A stretch of 64,000 bases of DNA from an uncultured Lachnospiraceae bacterium (GCA_910577825.1 CAJTOK010000014.1:1-64000); one strand, 5' to 3'. Shown: positions 9,528 through 18,364, numbered from the stretch's first letter. Notes: a model not told the origin generated them from the letters alone. Numbers and translations: made by a program.

Positions 9528-9878
9528 ATGAGTTATAGTAAAGATTTAAGAGAAAGAGCAGTAAAATATTATAAATCAGGACATACATTAAAAGAAACAA
9601 GTGAAATATTTGGTGCAGGAATAAATACAATAAGCCAGTGGGTTAAAAAATATAAAGAAACAGGTGATTTATCAAATAAACCATTAAAAAGAGGGTTTAA
9701 AAAAATTGATCCGGAAAAGCTGGTATTGTTTTTAGAAGAAAACCCAGATGCTTTTTTAAAAGAAACTGCAGAAGAATTTGGATGCAGTATGGAAGCAGTA
9801 AGGAAAGCAATAAAAAGACTTGGAATAACACGAAAAAAAAGACACTGCGTTACTATGAGCAAAAAGAAGAAAAGGTAA
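9528..9878 (+). CDS. IS630-family transposase, N-terminal frame (orfA)
   Basis: This frame encodes 116 residues with two helix-turn-helix segments (around 15-45 and 75-105) that would bind the element's ends. The sequence ETSEIFGAGINTISQWVKKY is a typical recognition helix pair. The frame ends soon after a run of eight A, where ribosomes can slip back one base into orfB. No strong ribosome binding site precedes the ATG, as is common for transposases. Without a shift it yields only the DNA-binding half, which may act as a repressor of transposition. Confidence 0.88.
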   Translation: MSYSKDLRERAVKYYKSGHTLKETSEIFGAGINTISQWVKKYKETGDLSNKPLKRGFKKIDPEKLVLFLEENPDAFLKETAEEFGCSMEAVRKAIKRLGITRKKRHCVTMSKKKKR

Positions 9879-10375
9879 AGGAATATCTTGGGAAAACGGC
9901 AGATATCAATAAAGAAAATATTGTATATATTGATGAAACAGGAATTAACAGTTATTTATACCGTGAATATGCTTATTCAAAAAGAGGTAAGAAGGTTTAT
10001 GGCAAAATAAAGGGAAGAAAATTTAAACATACAAATATTGTTGCTGCAAAATACGGAAAACAAATAATTGCACCAATGCAGTATGATACTACAATGACTG
10101 GTGAATTTTTTGAGGGATGGTTTGAAAAAATTCTTTTGCCTGTACTTCCTGAGGATGCAGTTATTGTTATGGATAATGCGTCTTTTCACCGTAAAAAACA
10201 GCTGGATGAAATTGCTGGAAATAATAATATAACATTGATATTTCTTCCACCATATTCCCCGGAATTGAATCCTATTGAAAAGGTATGGGCTAATATGAAA
10301 AAGTTTCTTCGGAATTTTCTTCATAATTTTTCTTCTTTGGATGACGCTATTTACTCCTTTTTTCAAGTTGAATGA
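9782..10375 (+). CDS. IS630-family transposase, catalytic frame (orfB)
   Basis: The frame is -1 relative to orfA and overlaps it. It encodes the DDE catalytic domain: the first Asp in VYIDETG, the second in VIVMDNASFH and the Glu in NPIEKVW, the usual IS630 arrangement. The ATG at 9782 has no ribosome binding site. Translation is most likely by frameshifting at the A run, after which the reading continues KKKTLRYYEQKE. The fused product would be about 282 residues, normal for the family. Confidence 0.88.
   Translation: MQYGSSKESNKKTWNNTKKKTLRYYEQKEEKVKEYLGKTADINKENIVYIDETGINSYLYREYAYSKRGKKVYGKIKGRKFKHTNIVAAKYGKQIIAPMQYDTTMTGEFFEGWFEKILLPVLPEDAVIVMDNASFHRKKQLDEIAGNNNITLIFLPPYSPELNPIEKVWANMKKFLRNFLHNFSSLDDAIYSFFQVE
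9833..9839 (+). promoter_or_regulatory. Slippery heptamer for -1 frameshift in the transposase
   Basis: A AAA AAA in the orfA reading phase (last base of CGA, then two AAA codons), inside a run of eight A at 9833-9840. A one-base slip back joins orfA to orfB exactly. No strong downstream stem was identified by eye. Confidence 0.75.
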
Positions 10376-10449
10376 CTATATATATAAAAATGCCTATACT
10401 GGTTTTTGTTTCCATAACTTAAAACATATAAAGAAAGGACTGGTTTATT

Positions 10450-11550
10450 TTGTTAGAGAATAAAGAGCATTTCCATGGAAGTGACCTTGAAAAAATAGAG
10501 GCTGCCTATGGAATTAAAAAAGAAGATATTATAAGTTTTTCTGCCAATGTAAACCCTCTTGGCATTCCAGGCAAGTTAAGGGAAGAACTTTCTTCCCATA
10601 TTGATGTAATTACAACATATCCTGACAGGGAATACACCTCACTCCGCAAATGTATCGCAGAATATGCACATACTGATTACAGGAACATTCTGGCTGGCAA
10701 CGGCTCAACTGAACTTATTTCACTTGTTATACAGATTTTAAAACCTTCTAAAGCACTAATTGCAAGTCCTGCGTATTCTGAATATGAACATGAAATTTCA
10801 CTTTATAATGGTACTTCACAGTATTTCCATTTACAGGAACATAATGATTTTAATTTAGATATTGATGCACTGGACAAAGCACTGGATTCTGGTATTGGTT
10901 TATTTATATTATGTAACCCTAATAACCCAACTTCCTCACAGACTGGAAGAGATACTATGCGCAAAATACTTGATATATGCAGGGAACGTGGTATTTTTGT
11001 AATGGTTGATGAAACATATGTTGAATTTTCCAAAGACTATGAAGATATCACTTCTATACCACTTGCAGAATATTACGGCAATATAATAATATTACGTGGC
11101 ATATCCAAATTTTTCGCAGCACCCGGCCTGCGCCTTGGATATGCAGTCTGCGGAAACCGCCAGCTCCTTAAAGAGATGGACAGCCGCAAAAACCCATGGA
11201 CTATTAACTCCCTTGCTGCTATTGCAGGTGAAATAATGTTTAGTGACACAGAATACATTAAGAAAACCCGTGAACTGGTTTCCTCTGAAAGAAAACGTAT
11301 ATGCCAGGTTCTGGAAAAAGTTCCAGAAGTAAAATTTTATCCTCCAGAGGCAAACTTTATATTACTGCGCATATTAAAAGACGGAATTACATCTGCGGAT
11401 TTATTTGATGCTGCAATTAAAAAAGGACTTATGATAAGGGACTGCTCAGACTTCCAGTTCCTTAATAATAAGTTTATAAGGTTCTGCTTTATGAACCCGG
11501 AAGAAAATAATGCACTCCTTAAAGTCCTTATTGAAACACTGCAAAAATAA
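10450..11550 (+). CDS. PLP-dependent aminotransferase, threonine-phosphate decarboxylase / histidinol-phosphate aminotransferase type
   Basis: Fold-type I PLP enzyme of 366 residues. The opening HGSDLEKIEAAYGI followed by SANVNPLG resembles CobD (L-threonine-O-3-phosphate decarboxylase of the cobalamin side chain). The general HisC-like core is also plain: NPNNPTS, VDETYVEF and the lysine motif ISKFFAAPGLRLGY with the Schiff-base Lys. The start is TTG at 10450; AAAGGA lies 11 bases upstream and no in-frame ATG nearby fits better. No cobalamin or histidine genes adjoin it, so the exact substrate stays open. It sits alone between the insertion sequence and convergent uvrB. Confidence 0.8.
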   Translation: MLENKEHFHGSDLEKIEAAYGIKKEDIISFSANVNPLGIPGKLREELSSHIDVITTYPDREYTSLRKCIAEYAHTDYRNILAGNGSTELISLVIQILKPSKALIASPAYSEYEHEISLYNGTSQYFHLQEHNDFNLDIDALDKALDSGIGLFILCNPNNPTSSQTGRDTMRKILDICRERGIFVMVDETYVEFSKDYEDITSIPLAEYYGNIIILRGISKFFAAPGLRLGYAVCGNRQLLKEMDSRKNPWTINSLAAIAGEIMFSDTEYIKKTRELVSSERKRICQVLEKVPEVKFYPPEANFILLRILKDGITSADLFDAAIKKGLMIRDCSDFQFLNNKFIRFCFMNPEENNALLKVLIETLQK

Positions 11551-11572
11551 CCAGACTGGATATCTATAAACC

Positions 11573-11607
11573 ACAGGAACAGGCAGCCTGCAGCTTCCCG
11601 TTCCTGT
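11573..11607. terminator. Hairpin between convergent genes
   Basis: An outer 8-bp stem, ACAGGAAC with GTTCCTGT, encloses further partly paired GC-rich sequence. It lies in the 64-bp gap between the aminotransferase gene and the end of uvrB. The T runs are poor on both strands, so termination strength is uncertain. Confidence 0.5.
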
Positions 11608-11614
11608 TAAATGC

Positions 11615-13597
11615 CTATCTTTCTATAATGTTTTTCTTTATTTCCATAATCTGGTCACGAAGTTTTGCTGCAAGTTCAAAGTTTAATTCTGCTGCCGCAA
11701 CATTCATTTTCTTAGAAAGCTTTGCAACAAGTTTTTCAAGTTCCTTTATATCCATTGACTCAATATCTTTGCTGATTTCCTCCGCAGGGCCTTCTACCTT
11801 CTTAGATATGCTTATAATATCCCTTACCGCTTTTTTAATAGTCTGCGGCGTTATCCCATGTTCATCATTATATTTTTGCTGTATTCCACGCCTTCTTCTG
11901 GTTTCACTTATTGCATTCTGCATAGAGTCTGTAACCTTATCAGCATACATAATTACATGGCCGTCCGAATTGCGGGCAGCACGTCCTATAATCTGTACAA
12001 GGGATATCTCTGAACGTAAAAACCCCTCTTTATCCGCATCAAGAATAGCAACAAGCGCAATCTCCGGAATATCAAGACCCTCCCTTAAAAGGTTAATTCC
12101 AACAAGGACATCAAATACATCCATACGCATATCCCTGATAATCTCTGAACGTTCAAGCGTATCTATACCTGAATGGAGATATTTCACCCTTACTCCAGCT
12201 TCCTTCAGGTAGTCTGTCAAATCCTCTGCCATACGTTTTGTAAGGGTATTAACCATAACCTTATTACCTTCGCCAGTAGTTTTCCTGATTTCAGAAAGCA
12301 GGTCATCAATCTGCCCCTCTACCGGCCTTACAAATATCTCAGGGTCTAAAAGCCCTGTCGGCCTGATAATCTGCTCCACCCTTGCAAGTTCATGTTCCTT
12401 TTCATAGACATTAGGTGTTGCCGATACAAATAACATCTGGTTAATATGTGATTCAAACTCCTCAAAATTTAAAGGCCTGTTATCAAGTGCAGACGGAAGC
12501 CTGAAACCATAGTCTACAAGCGTTGTTTTCCTTGACCTGTCCCCCGCAAACATCCCCCTTACCTGTGGAAGCGTAATATGTGACTCATCAATTATAATAA
12601 GAAAATCATCAGGAAAATAATCCATAAGCGTGTGGGGCGTTTCCCCTTCCTTTAGCCCTGTTAAATGCCTTGAATAATTTTCTATTCCTGAACAAAAACC
12701 TGTTTCCCTCATCATCTCTATATCAAAATTAGTTCTTTCGGCAATCCTCTGGGCCTCTAAAAGCTTGTCTGCACCCTTAAAAAAACGCACCCTTTCCTCA
12801 AGCTCTGCCTCAATTCCCTTTATTGCCCTTTCCATAGCCTCCGGGTCTACTACATAATGTGATGCAGGAAATACCACCATATGCCCCAGTTCAGCCTGGA
12901 CCTCACCAGTCAGCACATCTATTTCAGTAATCCTTTCAACTTCATCACCAAAAAACTCTACCCTGAGCGCCTTCTCCGATTCAGAAACAGGAAAAATTTC
13001 AAGCACATCACCATGCGCCCTGAAAGTGCCACGCTGGAAATCCATCTCATTGCGTGTATACTGTATATCAACAAGCCTGCGCATAACATCGTCCCTGTCC
13101 TTCTGCATGCCAGGCCTTAAAGAAACTGTCATATTCTGGTAATCAACCGGGCTTCCAAGGCCATATATACACGAAACACTCGCAACTATAATAACATCAT
13201 TTCTTTCAGTAAGTGCAGCCGTAGCAGAATGCCTTAACTTATCTATCTCATCATTAATAGCAGAATCCTTCTCTATATAAGTATCAGAAGAAGGAACATA
13301 CGCTTCCGGCTGGTAATAATCATAATAGGACACAAAATACTCCACCGCATTATTTGGAAAAAACTCTTTAAACTCGCCATATAACTGCGCAGCCAGTGTT
13401 TTATTATGTGCTATAACAAGCGTTGGTTTATTTAACTGCTGGATAACATTTGCCATCGTAAAGGTCTTACCAGAACCAGTGACGCCAAGAAGTGTCTGGA
13501 ACTGGCTGCCTTCCTGAAATCCTTTTACTAATTCCCCGATTGCCTGCGGCTGATCGCCGGTTGGAACATATTGTGATACCAATTCAAAATGGTCCAT
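11615..13597 (-). CDS. uvrB: Excinuclease ABC subunit B (UvrB)
   Basis: DNA damage-recognition helicase of nucleotide excision repair. The 660-residue length is normal. Seen in order: Walker A GVTGSGKTFTMANV, the beta-hairpin region around YYDYYQPEAYVPSSDTYIEK that clamps damaged DNA, IIIDESH (motif II), the C-terminal helicase motifs through QIIGRAARN, and a final UVR domain (ELNFELAAKLRDQI) that contacts UvrC or UvrA. The Met at 13597 with AGGAGG nine bases upstream is chosen over the in-frame start 21 bases earlier. Neither uvrA nor uvrC is adjacent; the UvrA-like gene at 19.9 kb is truncated. A LexA-like box upstream suggests SOS control. Confidence 0.97.
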   Translation of the reverse strand: MDHFELVSQYVPTGDQPQAIGELVKGFQEGSQFQTLLGVTGSGKTFTMANVIQQLNKPTLVIAHNKTLAAQLYGEFKEFFPNNAVEYFVSYYDYYQPEAYVPSSDTYIEKDSAINDEIDKLRHSATAALTERNDVIIVASVSCIYGLGSPVDYQNMTVSLRPGMQKDRDDVMRRLVDIQYTRNEMDFQRGTFRAHGDVLEIFPVSESEKALRVEFFGDEVERITEIDVLTGEVQAELGHMVVFPASHYVVDPEAMERAIKGIEAELEERVRFFKGADKLLEAQRIAERTNFDIEMMRETGFCSGIENYSRHLTGLKEGETPHTLMDYFPDDFLIIIDESHITLPQVRGMFAGDRSRKTTLVDYGFRLPSALDNRPLNFEEFESHINQMLFVSATPNVYEKEHELARVEQIIRPTGLLDPEIFVRPVEGQIDDLLSEIRKTTGEGNKVMVNTLTKRMAEDLTDYLKEAGVRVKYLHSGIDTLERSEIIRDMRMDVFDVLVGINLLREGLDIPEIALVAILDADKEGFLRSEISLVQIIGRAARNSDGHVIMYADKVTDSMQNAISETRRRRGIQQKYNDEHGITPQTIKKAVRDIISISKKVEGPAEEISKDIESMDIKELEKLVAKLSKKMNVAAAELNFELAAKLRDQIMEIKKNIIER

Positions 13598-13679
13598 AAA
13601 GCTTCCTCCTAAATACATTTAATTTATACTACTTAGACGGCAAAGAACATTTTGTTATAGTATAGCACCATATATATAA

Positions 13680-13715
13680 AAAGTACAGGCAAATTAAACA
13701 TTTGTTCTGTACTTT
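13680..13715. promoter_or_regulatory. 9-bp inverted repeat around a LexA-like box upstream of uvrB
   Basis: AAAGTACAG and CTGTACTTT form a perfect 9-bp inverted repeat with an 18-nt centre. Within it, on the minus strand, lies GAACAAATGTTT (13707-13696), one base from the Gram-positive SOS box core GAAC-N4-GTTC. A likely -10, TATACT, lies downstream at 13659-13664. On the minus strand the second arm is followed by five T, so the hairpin could instead be the terminator of the upstream FlxA-like gene. Confidence 0.55.
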
Positions 13716-13756
13716 CTATAATCCATAAATATGTTTACCTGTATCTTTACTGGCTG

Positions 13757-14479
13757 CTATATAGAGAGGTTTACTGGCTTATACGCAACTGGTGGTGTTA
13801 TTTCTGCATTATTTCCATCTTTGCTGCCAGTTTCCTGGCTGTCTTTATATATTTTATCTGCGTTGCCGTCCTGCTCTTCTTCTACTGTTTCCCTTAACTC
13901 CTGGTTTGCTTTTGCAAGTATGCCTGCCTGTGAACTGGTGGCATCTGATGCTTTTTTCCGGGTTTCTGCAAGTGCCGCCTGTTTTGCTTCTGTATTCCCG
14001 CCCATAGCTGCATCTTGTTTTATTTCTGATTCCAGGACATTTGCCATGCCATTCATTTTTGTAGCAACACTATCTTGTACTTTTGCCTGTTTTATAGAAG
14101 AGTCTGCTGAAATTATTGACTGCATACCTGCCTGTAATAAAGCATTTCCCTTGCTGCCCTTCTTTGTTTTAACTGTTTTTCCCTGTGTGCTGTCCATATT
14201 ATCCATAGAAAAGTCTTTTGCCTGCTGCTGTTTTCTCTGTTCAATCTGGTGCTGTATTAACTGCTGGTTAAGGCTGGTAATTTCCTGTTGTATTTCCTGC
14301 CTTCTCTTCATTTTTTCTTCTAATGGCATATCCTCATTAGCAGAAAGTTCCTGTAACTGTTTCTGTGCATTTTCTATTTGTTTCTTTATACTCCTGCTGG
14401 CTGCATCCATCTCTATATTACCATTTGTATACCCTGGCTGCATATTATGCGTTCCTGTTACACTTCCAACTGGCATCAT
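13757..14479 (-). CDS. FlxA-like coiled-coil protein
   Basis: Hydrophilic 240-residue protein. Residues about 25-95 form a heptad-rich coiled coil full of Gln, Glu and Lys that resembles the FlxA-like family. The rest is Ala-, Ser- and Lys-rich helix, then a polar tail ending in a proline-containing stretch. It has no signal peptide and no membrane segment. The start follows AAGGAG with good spacing. FlxA was named for flagellar co-regulation in E. coli, but family members occur widely and no flagellar gene is in this window, so function is unknown. The opposite strand is open over the same stretch and translates to a Cys/Phe-rich product typical of antisense; I reject that frame. Confidence 0.72.
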   Translation of the reverse strand: MMPVGSVTGTHNMQPGYTNGNIEMDAASRSIKKQIENAQKQLQELSANEDMPLEEKMKRRQEIQQEITSLNQQLIQHQIEQRKQQQAKDFSMDNMDSTQGKTVKTKKGSKGNALLQAGMQSIISADSSIKQAKVQDSVATKMNGMANVLESEIKQDAAMGGNTEAKQAALAETRKKASDATSSQAGILAKANQELRETVEEEQDGNADKIYKDSQETGSKDGNNAEITPPVAYKPVNLSI

Positions 14480-14643
14480 ATAATTTTCTCTCCTTCCGTT
14501 CCATGTTATATTGTCTATCTGCTTTTTACCAGGAAATGACGTACCGCCAGTTCCTATTTAATTCTTCGGAAATTTATTTGCCAGGATAAACCCATATTCC
14601 ATGAAACGGCTTTTTTATGTTGTGAATAGTAACACACCCATAA

Positions 14644-16008
14644 TTATTCCATCATCAGTATAATACAAAGACAGAACTTTCCATTATCTGCTACAATATC
14701 TATATCACCTGAATATTTCTGTGCCACCTTGCGTATATTAGATAAACCATAACCATGTCCTTCTTTATCCTCTTTTGATGTAAATATAAGCCCGTTTTGT
14801 GTATTCCACCTTAAATTTCCTTTAAAACTGTTACTTATCTCTATCATATAGGCATTATTCCTGCGGTATGAAATAACAGATATAAAACCTTCTTTGCTTT
14901 TTTCTGTATTCTCTATTGCATTTTGCAGTGCATTATTTAATATTATACTAATATCAAAAACATCAATTCCCGAACCTTCAGGATAAAAAAACCTTGAATT
15001 AAAATTAATTCCCATTTCCATAGCTTCGTTTTTTAACTCCTGCAGAATTACATCTGTTATAGGATTTCCACTTTTTACCCCGCTTTTTATCCCTTTTAGC
15101 CTTTCTTTTAATTTTGCACTATAAACCATTGCTTCTTCTGCATTACCTGCTTTATAAAGCCTTTCCAGTGTAAGTATATGGTTTGCCATATCATGTTTTA
15201 TACTGTGTATATCATTATACATGTTTTCTGCCCGCCTGACATGCTTTCTTATATTTCCAATCTGCACGGCAAACATCCCTGCCTGCAGCTTTTCCTCTTG
15301 TTTTGTTTTAATATTCTGGTACAAAACTATAACTACCATAACGGTAATAACCGATACTGCACAATATAATAATACCAGTGCATCATAAATATTTATAATG
15401 CTGCCCGTTTCCAATATATAAAACCTGCGGTAATAACGCATAATCCCATATCCTGTTATGCCCATAACCAGAGGGGTTGCTAACATAAACAGTTCTTTTT
15501 CTGACATATCCACATACTTATCCGGATATACTTTTAAAATACATTTTATACATATAAATGTAAATAAAAATTCCAGAACCAGATAAAAAAGACTAACCGC
15601 CATATATAAAACAAGATTTATAATTCCCTGTTCCGATATACAGCCTGTACCCAGAATAAAATCATACAGATTATCATATAAAATCCCTGCCATAGCAGCA
15701 GAAAAACCATTTAATGAGAAGAATACCACTACAAGAAAAATTTTCTGTTTATAATTCTTTTGTTCTATACAGCAAATAACAATAAATACAGCAGATATCC
15801 CTGCTGCATATGCTATATAACTTTCCATGTATAATGGCATGGTATAAAGCAGCAGCATAACTGCAAAATATGATATGCCTGCACATAGTGCCGTTTTTCT
15901 CTTTTCTGCAAATGGTTTTATAAATAATAACAAGTTGTATCCGCTTATACATATCTCCGCTATTGGAAATGTATAAAATATTATACCATAAATGCCAGAA
16001 TATGCCAT
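14644..16008 (-). CDS. AgrC-type sensor histidine kinase
   Basis: Polytopic sensor of 454 residues. About six or seven hydrophobic segments fill residues 1-230. They are followed by a short coiled linker and a dimerisation helix with the phospho-accepting His272 in KHDMANH, then a GHKL ATPase domain with the N-box (NNALQNAIENTEKS) and a glycine-rich GHGYGLSNI motif. This layout is that of peptide-pheromone kinases (AgrC, ComD). It starts 4 bp after the response regulator gene ends, so the two are coupled. No AgrB protease or AgrD-like peptide gene is visible nearby, so the ligand is unknown. Confidence 0.88.
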   Translation of the reverse strand: MAYSGIYGIIFYTFPIAEICISGYNLLLFIKPFAEKRKTALCAGISYFAVMLLLYTMPLYMESYIAYAAGISAVFIVICCIEQKNYKQKIFLVVVFFSLNGFSAAMAGILYDNLYDFILGTGCISEQGIINLVLYMAVSLFYLVLEFLFTFICIKCILKVYPDKYVDMSEKELFMLATPLVMGITGYGIMRYYRRFYILETGSIINIYDALVLLYCAVSVITVMVVIVLYQNIKTKQEEKLQAGMFAVQIGNIRKHVRRAENMYNDIHSIKHDMANHILTLERLYKAGNAEEAMVYSAKLKERLKGIKSGVKSGNPITDVILQELKNEAMEMGINFNSRFFYPEGSGIDVFDISIILNNALQNAIENTEKSKEGFISVISYRRNNAYMIEISNSFKGNLRWNTQNGLIFTSKEDKEGHGYGLSNIRKVAQKYSGDIDIVADNGKFCLCIILMME

Positions 16009-16011
16009 ATC

Positions 16012-16725
16012 CTATTTATTTCCCTTTCTCTGGTTATGCCTTAGGTAACTCTTTACAAAACCATGATAATTCTGTTTTGACATAAGTGCATGGCCTTTTT
16101 TTAAATAAACATTTGCAGAATCATATTTACATATAAAATCAAAATTTATAAGATATGCCCTATGTGTACGGTAAAACCCGTCCCCCGCTTTCTTTGCTAA
16201 TTCCTTCATTCTCCCATAATATTCTATATCTGAATCCATTGTATGGATAATTATCTTACGGTTAAATACCTCTGCATACACAATATCTTCTGGATTAATT
16301 GTAATATGTCCGCCCTTTGAAGGTACTATAAAGCATGGTGTTTCTTTTTTATGACATGCCCTTATATTTTCATTATACTGCCTGGCAGCATTTTGTAATA
16401 CTTCTGCAAATTTTTCATTATTAAATGGTTTTACAAGATAATGGAAAGCCCCTACATCAAATGACTGGAATACATACTCTTCTGTTACAGTTACAAAAAT
16501 AATAATTATATCCCTGTTTAACTTACGCAGTTCTCTTGCAGTTTCCATTCCATCTGTCCCAGGCATCTTTATATCAAGAAACAGGATATCTGGAAACTGC
16601 AGTGCTTCTAGCACCTCTTGTCCTGAACTATAAAATATAATATTTGCTGCTGGATAAACTTTTATTACTTTATCTGCTATTAATTCCCTGGTTTCTTTCT
16701 GGTCATCACATATACCTATATCCAC
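16012..16725 (-). CDS. AgrA-type response regulator with LytTR DNA-binding domain
   Basis: Partner of the kinase that follows it. The N-terminal receiver domain has acidic residues Asp7 and Asp8, phosphorylation site Asp51 (LFLDIKMPG) and the switch Thr and Lys near VTVTEEY and VKPFN. The LytTR domain (about 135-237) contains the characteristic FYRTHRAYLINFDFI stretch. The start is GTG at 16725, with AGGAGG six bases upstream. Regulators of this kind bind direct repeats upstream of their targets; I saw no clear repeat pair near its own start. Confidence 0.9.
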   Translation of the reverse strand: MDIGICDDQKETRELIADKVIKVYPAANIIFYSSGQEVLEALQFPDILFLDIKMPGTDGMETARELRKLNRDIIIIFVTVTEEYVFQSFDVGAFHYLVKPFNNEKFAEVLQNAARQYNENIRACHKKETPCFIVPSKGGHITINPEDIVYAEVFNRKIIIHTMDSDIEYYGRMKELAKKAGDGFYRTHRAYLINFDFICKYDSANVYLKKGHALMSKQNYHGFVKSYLRHNQRKGNK

Positions 16726-16757
16726 ATTATTCCTCCTGTAGTTGTGGGCAGCCCTTT

Positions 16758-17255
16758 TTATCCTGCAAGCCCTTTAAGGCTTCTCCGGGCTTCCATTAAG
16801 GCAAAACCTAATAAATTCTGCCCCCTCCATTTATTAATATCAAACCTGTTTTCATCTTTCATGCTAATTCCAATTCCCCAGATTTTATCCCTTACAGCAC
16901 ATTCTGCCAGTATATGCCCCTCTGTTTTAAGCAGCATTTCTTTTAATTCCATATTCTGCCCAAACTTCTCTAACAACCCGTTATACACTATAATCTGTCT
17001 TGCCCCGTTCCATATAGCATCATTATAACCAGAAACCTTCCGCCCATATGCTTTTATTTTACCTGCATCACTTGTCTTTAGTATTTCACCTGCAATCCTG
17101 GCATCACCAAATAAAACAGCTTTCTGGTACATCATATACTGCTCCATTGAAGAAAACTTTATGCCATCCACAATGAAACCTGACAGATACCAGTTACTTA
17201 GATATCCATTTATTTCATCAGGATTATGAAAACAAACTATTTTATTATCCACCAA
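16758..17255 (-). CDS. NADAR-family N-glycosidase (YbiA-like)
   Basis: The 165-residue product matches the NADAR fold: LSNWYLSGFIVDGIKFSSME near the start, YMMYQKAVLFGD, and WGIGISMKDEN plus WRGQNLLGFALMEAR towards the end. E. coli YbiA removes damaged riboflavin precursors; other members cleave ADP-ribose-type bonds. The start is a TTG at 17255 or the next codon, GTG; the ribosome binding site does not decide. It lies 13 bp after a Nudix gene and close to a GNAT gene on the same strand, a likely small operon of nucleotide housekeeping and modifying enzymes. Confidence 0.85.
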   Translation of the reverse strand: MVDNKIVCFHNPDEINGYLSNWYLSGFIVDGIKFSSMEQYMMYQKAVLFGDARIAGEILKTSDAGKIKAYGRKVSGYNDAIWNGARQIIVYNGLLEKFGQNMELKEMLLKTEGHILAECAVRDKIWGIGISMKDENRFDINKWRGQNLLGFALMEARRSLKGLAG

Positions 17256-17268
17256 TATCCCGCCTCTC

Positions 17269-17700
17269 TTACTTCTCTTTTACCCGCCTGTTATATTCTT
17301 TAACCAGCTCTGGCTGTATTTCAGGATACGTCCATTTATCTGTTAAATCTTCCATTAAAACAATTTTTTCAATTTCATTATGTAATTCATCTTCAAATTC
17401 TTTGATTTCTGCAAAATATAACATGCCAAATGTTTCAACGCCATTAAAATTATTTTCTGCTGTAACAGAATAAACACAAACTGGTTCTATATTATATACA
17501 ACTGCCCCTGTTTCCTCATAAAGCTCCCGCTTTGCTGTTTCAAATATATCTTCACCTTCTTCACGGTGTCCTCCTGGCACTTCATAGGTATCTCTTTCTT
17601 TATGTTTGCAAAATACCCACTTGCCATCTGACTTTGCTATAATAACTGCAAATTTAAGCAGGCTGTCACTAATGTTTTCATAAAATTTTACTTCTGTCAT
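17269..17700 (-). CDS. Nudix hydrolase
   Basis: Small Nudix enzyme of 143 residues. The Nudix box is complete, from GGHREEGEDIF through REL-EETG, with the metal-binding glutamates in REL-x-EET. Such enzymes hydrolyse nucleoside diphosphates linked to another group; the substrate cannot be read from the sequence. It overlaps the upstream GNAT gene by 23 bp and precedes the NADAR gene by 13 bp, so the three are probably translated from one message. Confidence 0.88.
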   Translation of the reverse strand: MTEVKFYENISDSLLKFAVIIAKSDGKWVFCKHKERDTYEVPGGHREEGEDIFETAKRELYEETGAVVYNIEPVCVYSVTAENNFNGVETFGMLYFAEIKEFEDELHNEIEKIVLMEDLTDKWTYPEIQPELVKEYNRRVKEK

Positions 17701-18136
17701 TTTTATCCCCCTCTTTACTAATCCCCTTAACCATAAACAGTTCCATTGGCTGGCTGTATCCTGGAATATCTATTAAAAGCCCGCCTGCATCTTTATAACC
17801 CAGTTTCCTGTAAAAATGCTGTGCATCTTCATCTACCTGTGTTGAAACCATTACCATTCCATGTCCCTTAGCTTTCATATCATTTTCCCAATGTGAAACA
17901 AGTTCCCTTCCACAGCCTGTTTTTTGTGCACTATGCTCTATAAAAAGCATAGTGCAGAAGGGAATACTGTCCCAGAAAAGATTATATCTAAGAATCCCCT
18001 TAGGAACTCCATTGTCTGACAGGACATATCCCATATGCCTTTTTATCTTTTCTGTAAACCCGTCTTCTGGCAGATGCTTGTCAAGGCTGTACCAGAATTT
18101 CCTGTCACCCTCATTTACATATCTTATTTCCTTCAT
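17678..18136 (-). CDS. GNAT-family N-acetyltransferase
   Basis: Single-domain GNAT protein of 152 residues. Motif A appears as FIEHSAQKTGCGRELVSHWE, where the acetyl-CoA loop is the degenerate Q-K-T-G-C-G. It is followed by the usual C-terminal AQHFYRKLGYKDAG. First gene of the GNAT-Nudix-NADAR run. Its last bases are echoed with 24 of 28 matches at 18271-18298, inside the rearranged stretch upstream. Substrate unknown. Confidence 0.85.
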   Translation of the reverse strand: MKEIRYVNEGDRKFWYSLDKHLPEDGFTEKIKRHMGYVLSDNGVPKGILRYNLFWDSIPFCTMLFIEHSAQKTGCGRELVSHWENDMKAKGHGMVMVSTQVDEDAQHFYRKLGYKDAGGLLIDIPGYSQPMELFMVKGISKEGDKNDRSKIL

Positions 18137-18153
18137 AAAAATCCCCCTGTTAT

Positions 18154-18300
18154 TTAACAGTTTCCAATTATAACTGGTATTAAATCATCATAACTTTTAC
18201 CAGATGCCGTAGGCTTTGCCTGTATTATACAGACAATTTTCTGGTCTGGCAATACTATAATTTTCTGTCCGCCTCTTTGCCTATCTCCTTAACCATAAAT
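18154..18300 (-). pseudogene. Hybrid gene remnant: GNAT-like tail joined to serine-hydrolase tail
   Basis: Read on the minus strand, this stretch starts with codons like the end of the neighbouring GNAT gene (FMVKEIGKEA). It then passes within the same frame into the last 35 or so codons of the serine hydrolase at 18925-19929 and ends at 18154. It is a scar of recombination rather than a working gene. The junction falls at a short GGCGGACAG that resembles both parents. Confidence 0.7.
18170..18273 (+). repeat. 104-bp direct repeat, left copy
   Basis: Matches 18953-19056 at 102 of 104 positions, in the same orientation. The right copy is the 3' coding end of the serine hydrolase gene; this copy is a detached fragment. 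The two enclose the toxin-antitoxin genes. Confidence 0.95.
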
Positions 18301-18364
18301 ATCTGCAGCACCTTAACAAATTATTTAAAAGTTATATATAATAAAAGTAAATATACAAAATTAA

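Larger units (their letters stand above)
9481..10378 (+). mobile_element. Complete IS630-family insertion sequence
   Basis: The element is 898 bp, bounded by imperfect terminal inverted repeats of 24 bp (9481-9504 and 10355-10378, 18 of 24 matching) and flanked on both sides by TA, the target duplication typical of the IS630/Tc1-mariner group. The right repeat overlaps the end of the transposase gene. It carries two overlapping frames that together give one DDE transposase. A second copy of its right end lies at 1-52, identical over 52 bp, which argues for recent activity. Confidence 0.93.

Noticed and set aside
13731..14483. 250-codon plus-strand frame opposite the FlxA-like gene
   Set aside because: Its composition (Cys, Phe, Ser, Ile) is typical of an antisense reading, and the minus frame is a coherent coiled coil with a good ribosome binding site.
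16726..16757. AgrD-like pheromone gene next to the AgrC/AgrA pair
   Set aside because: The gap is too short and neither side encodes a small peptide or an AgrB protease.
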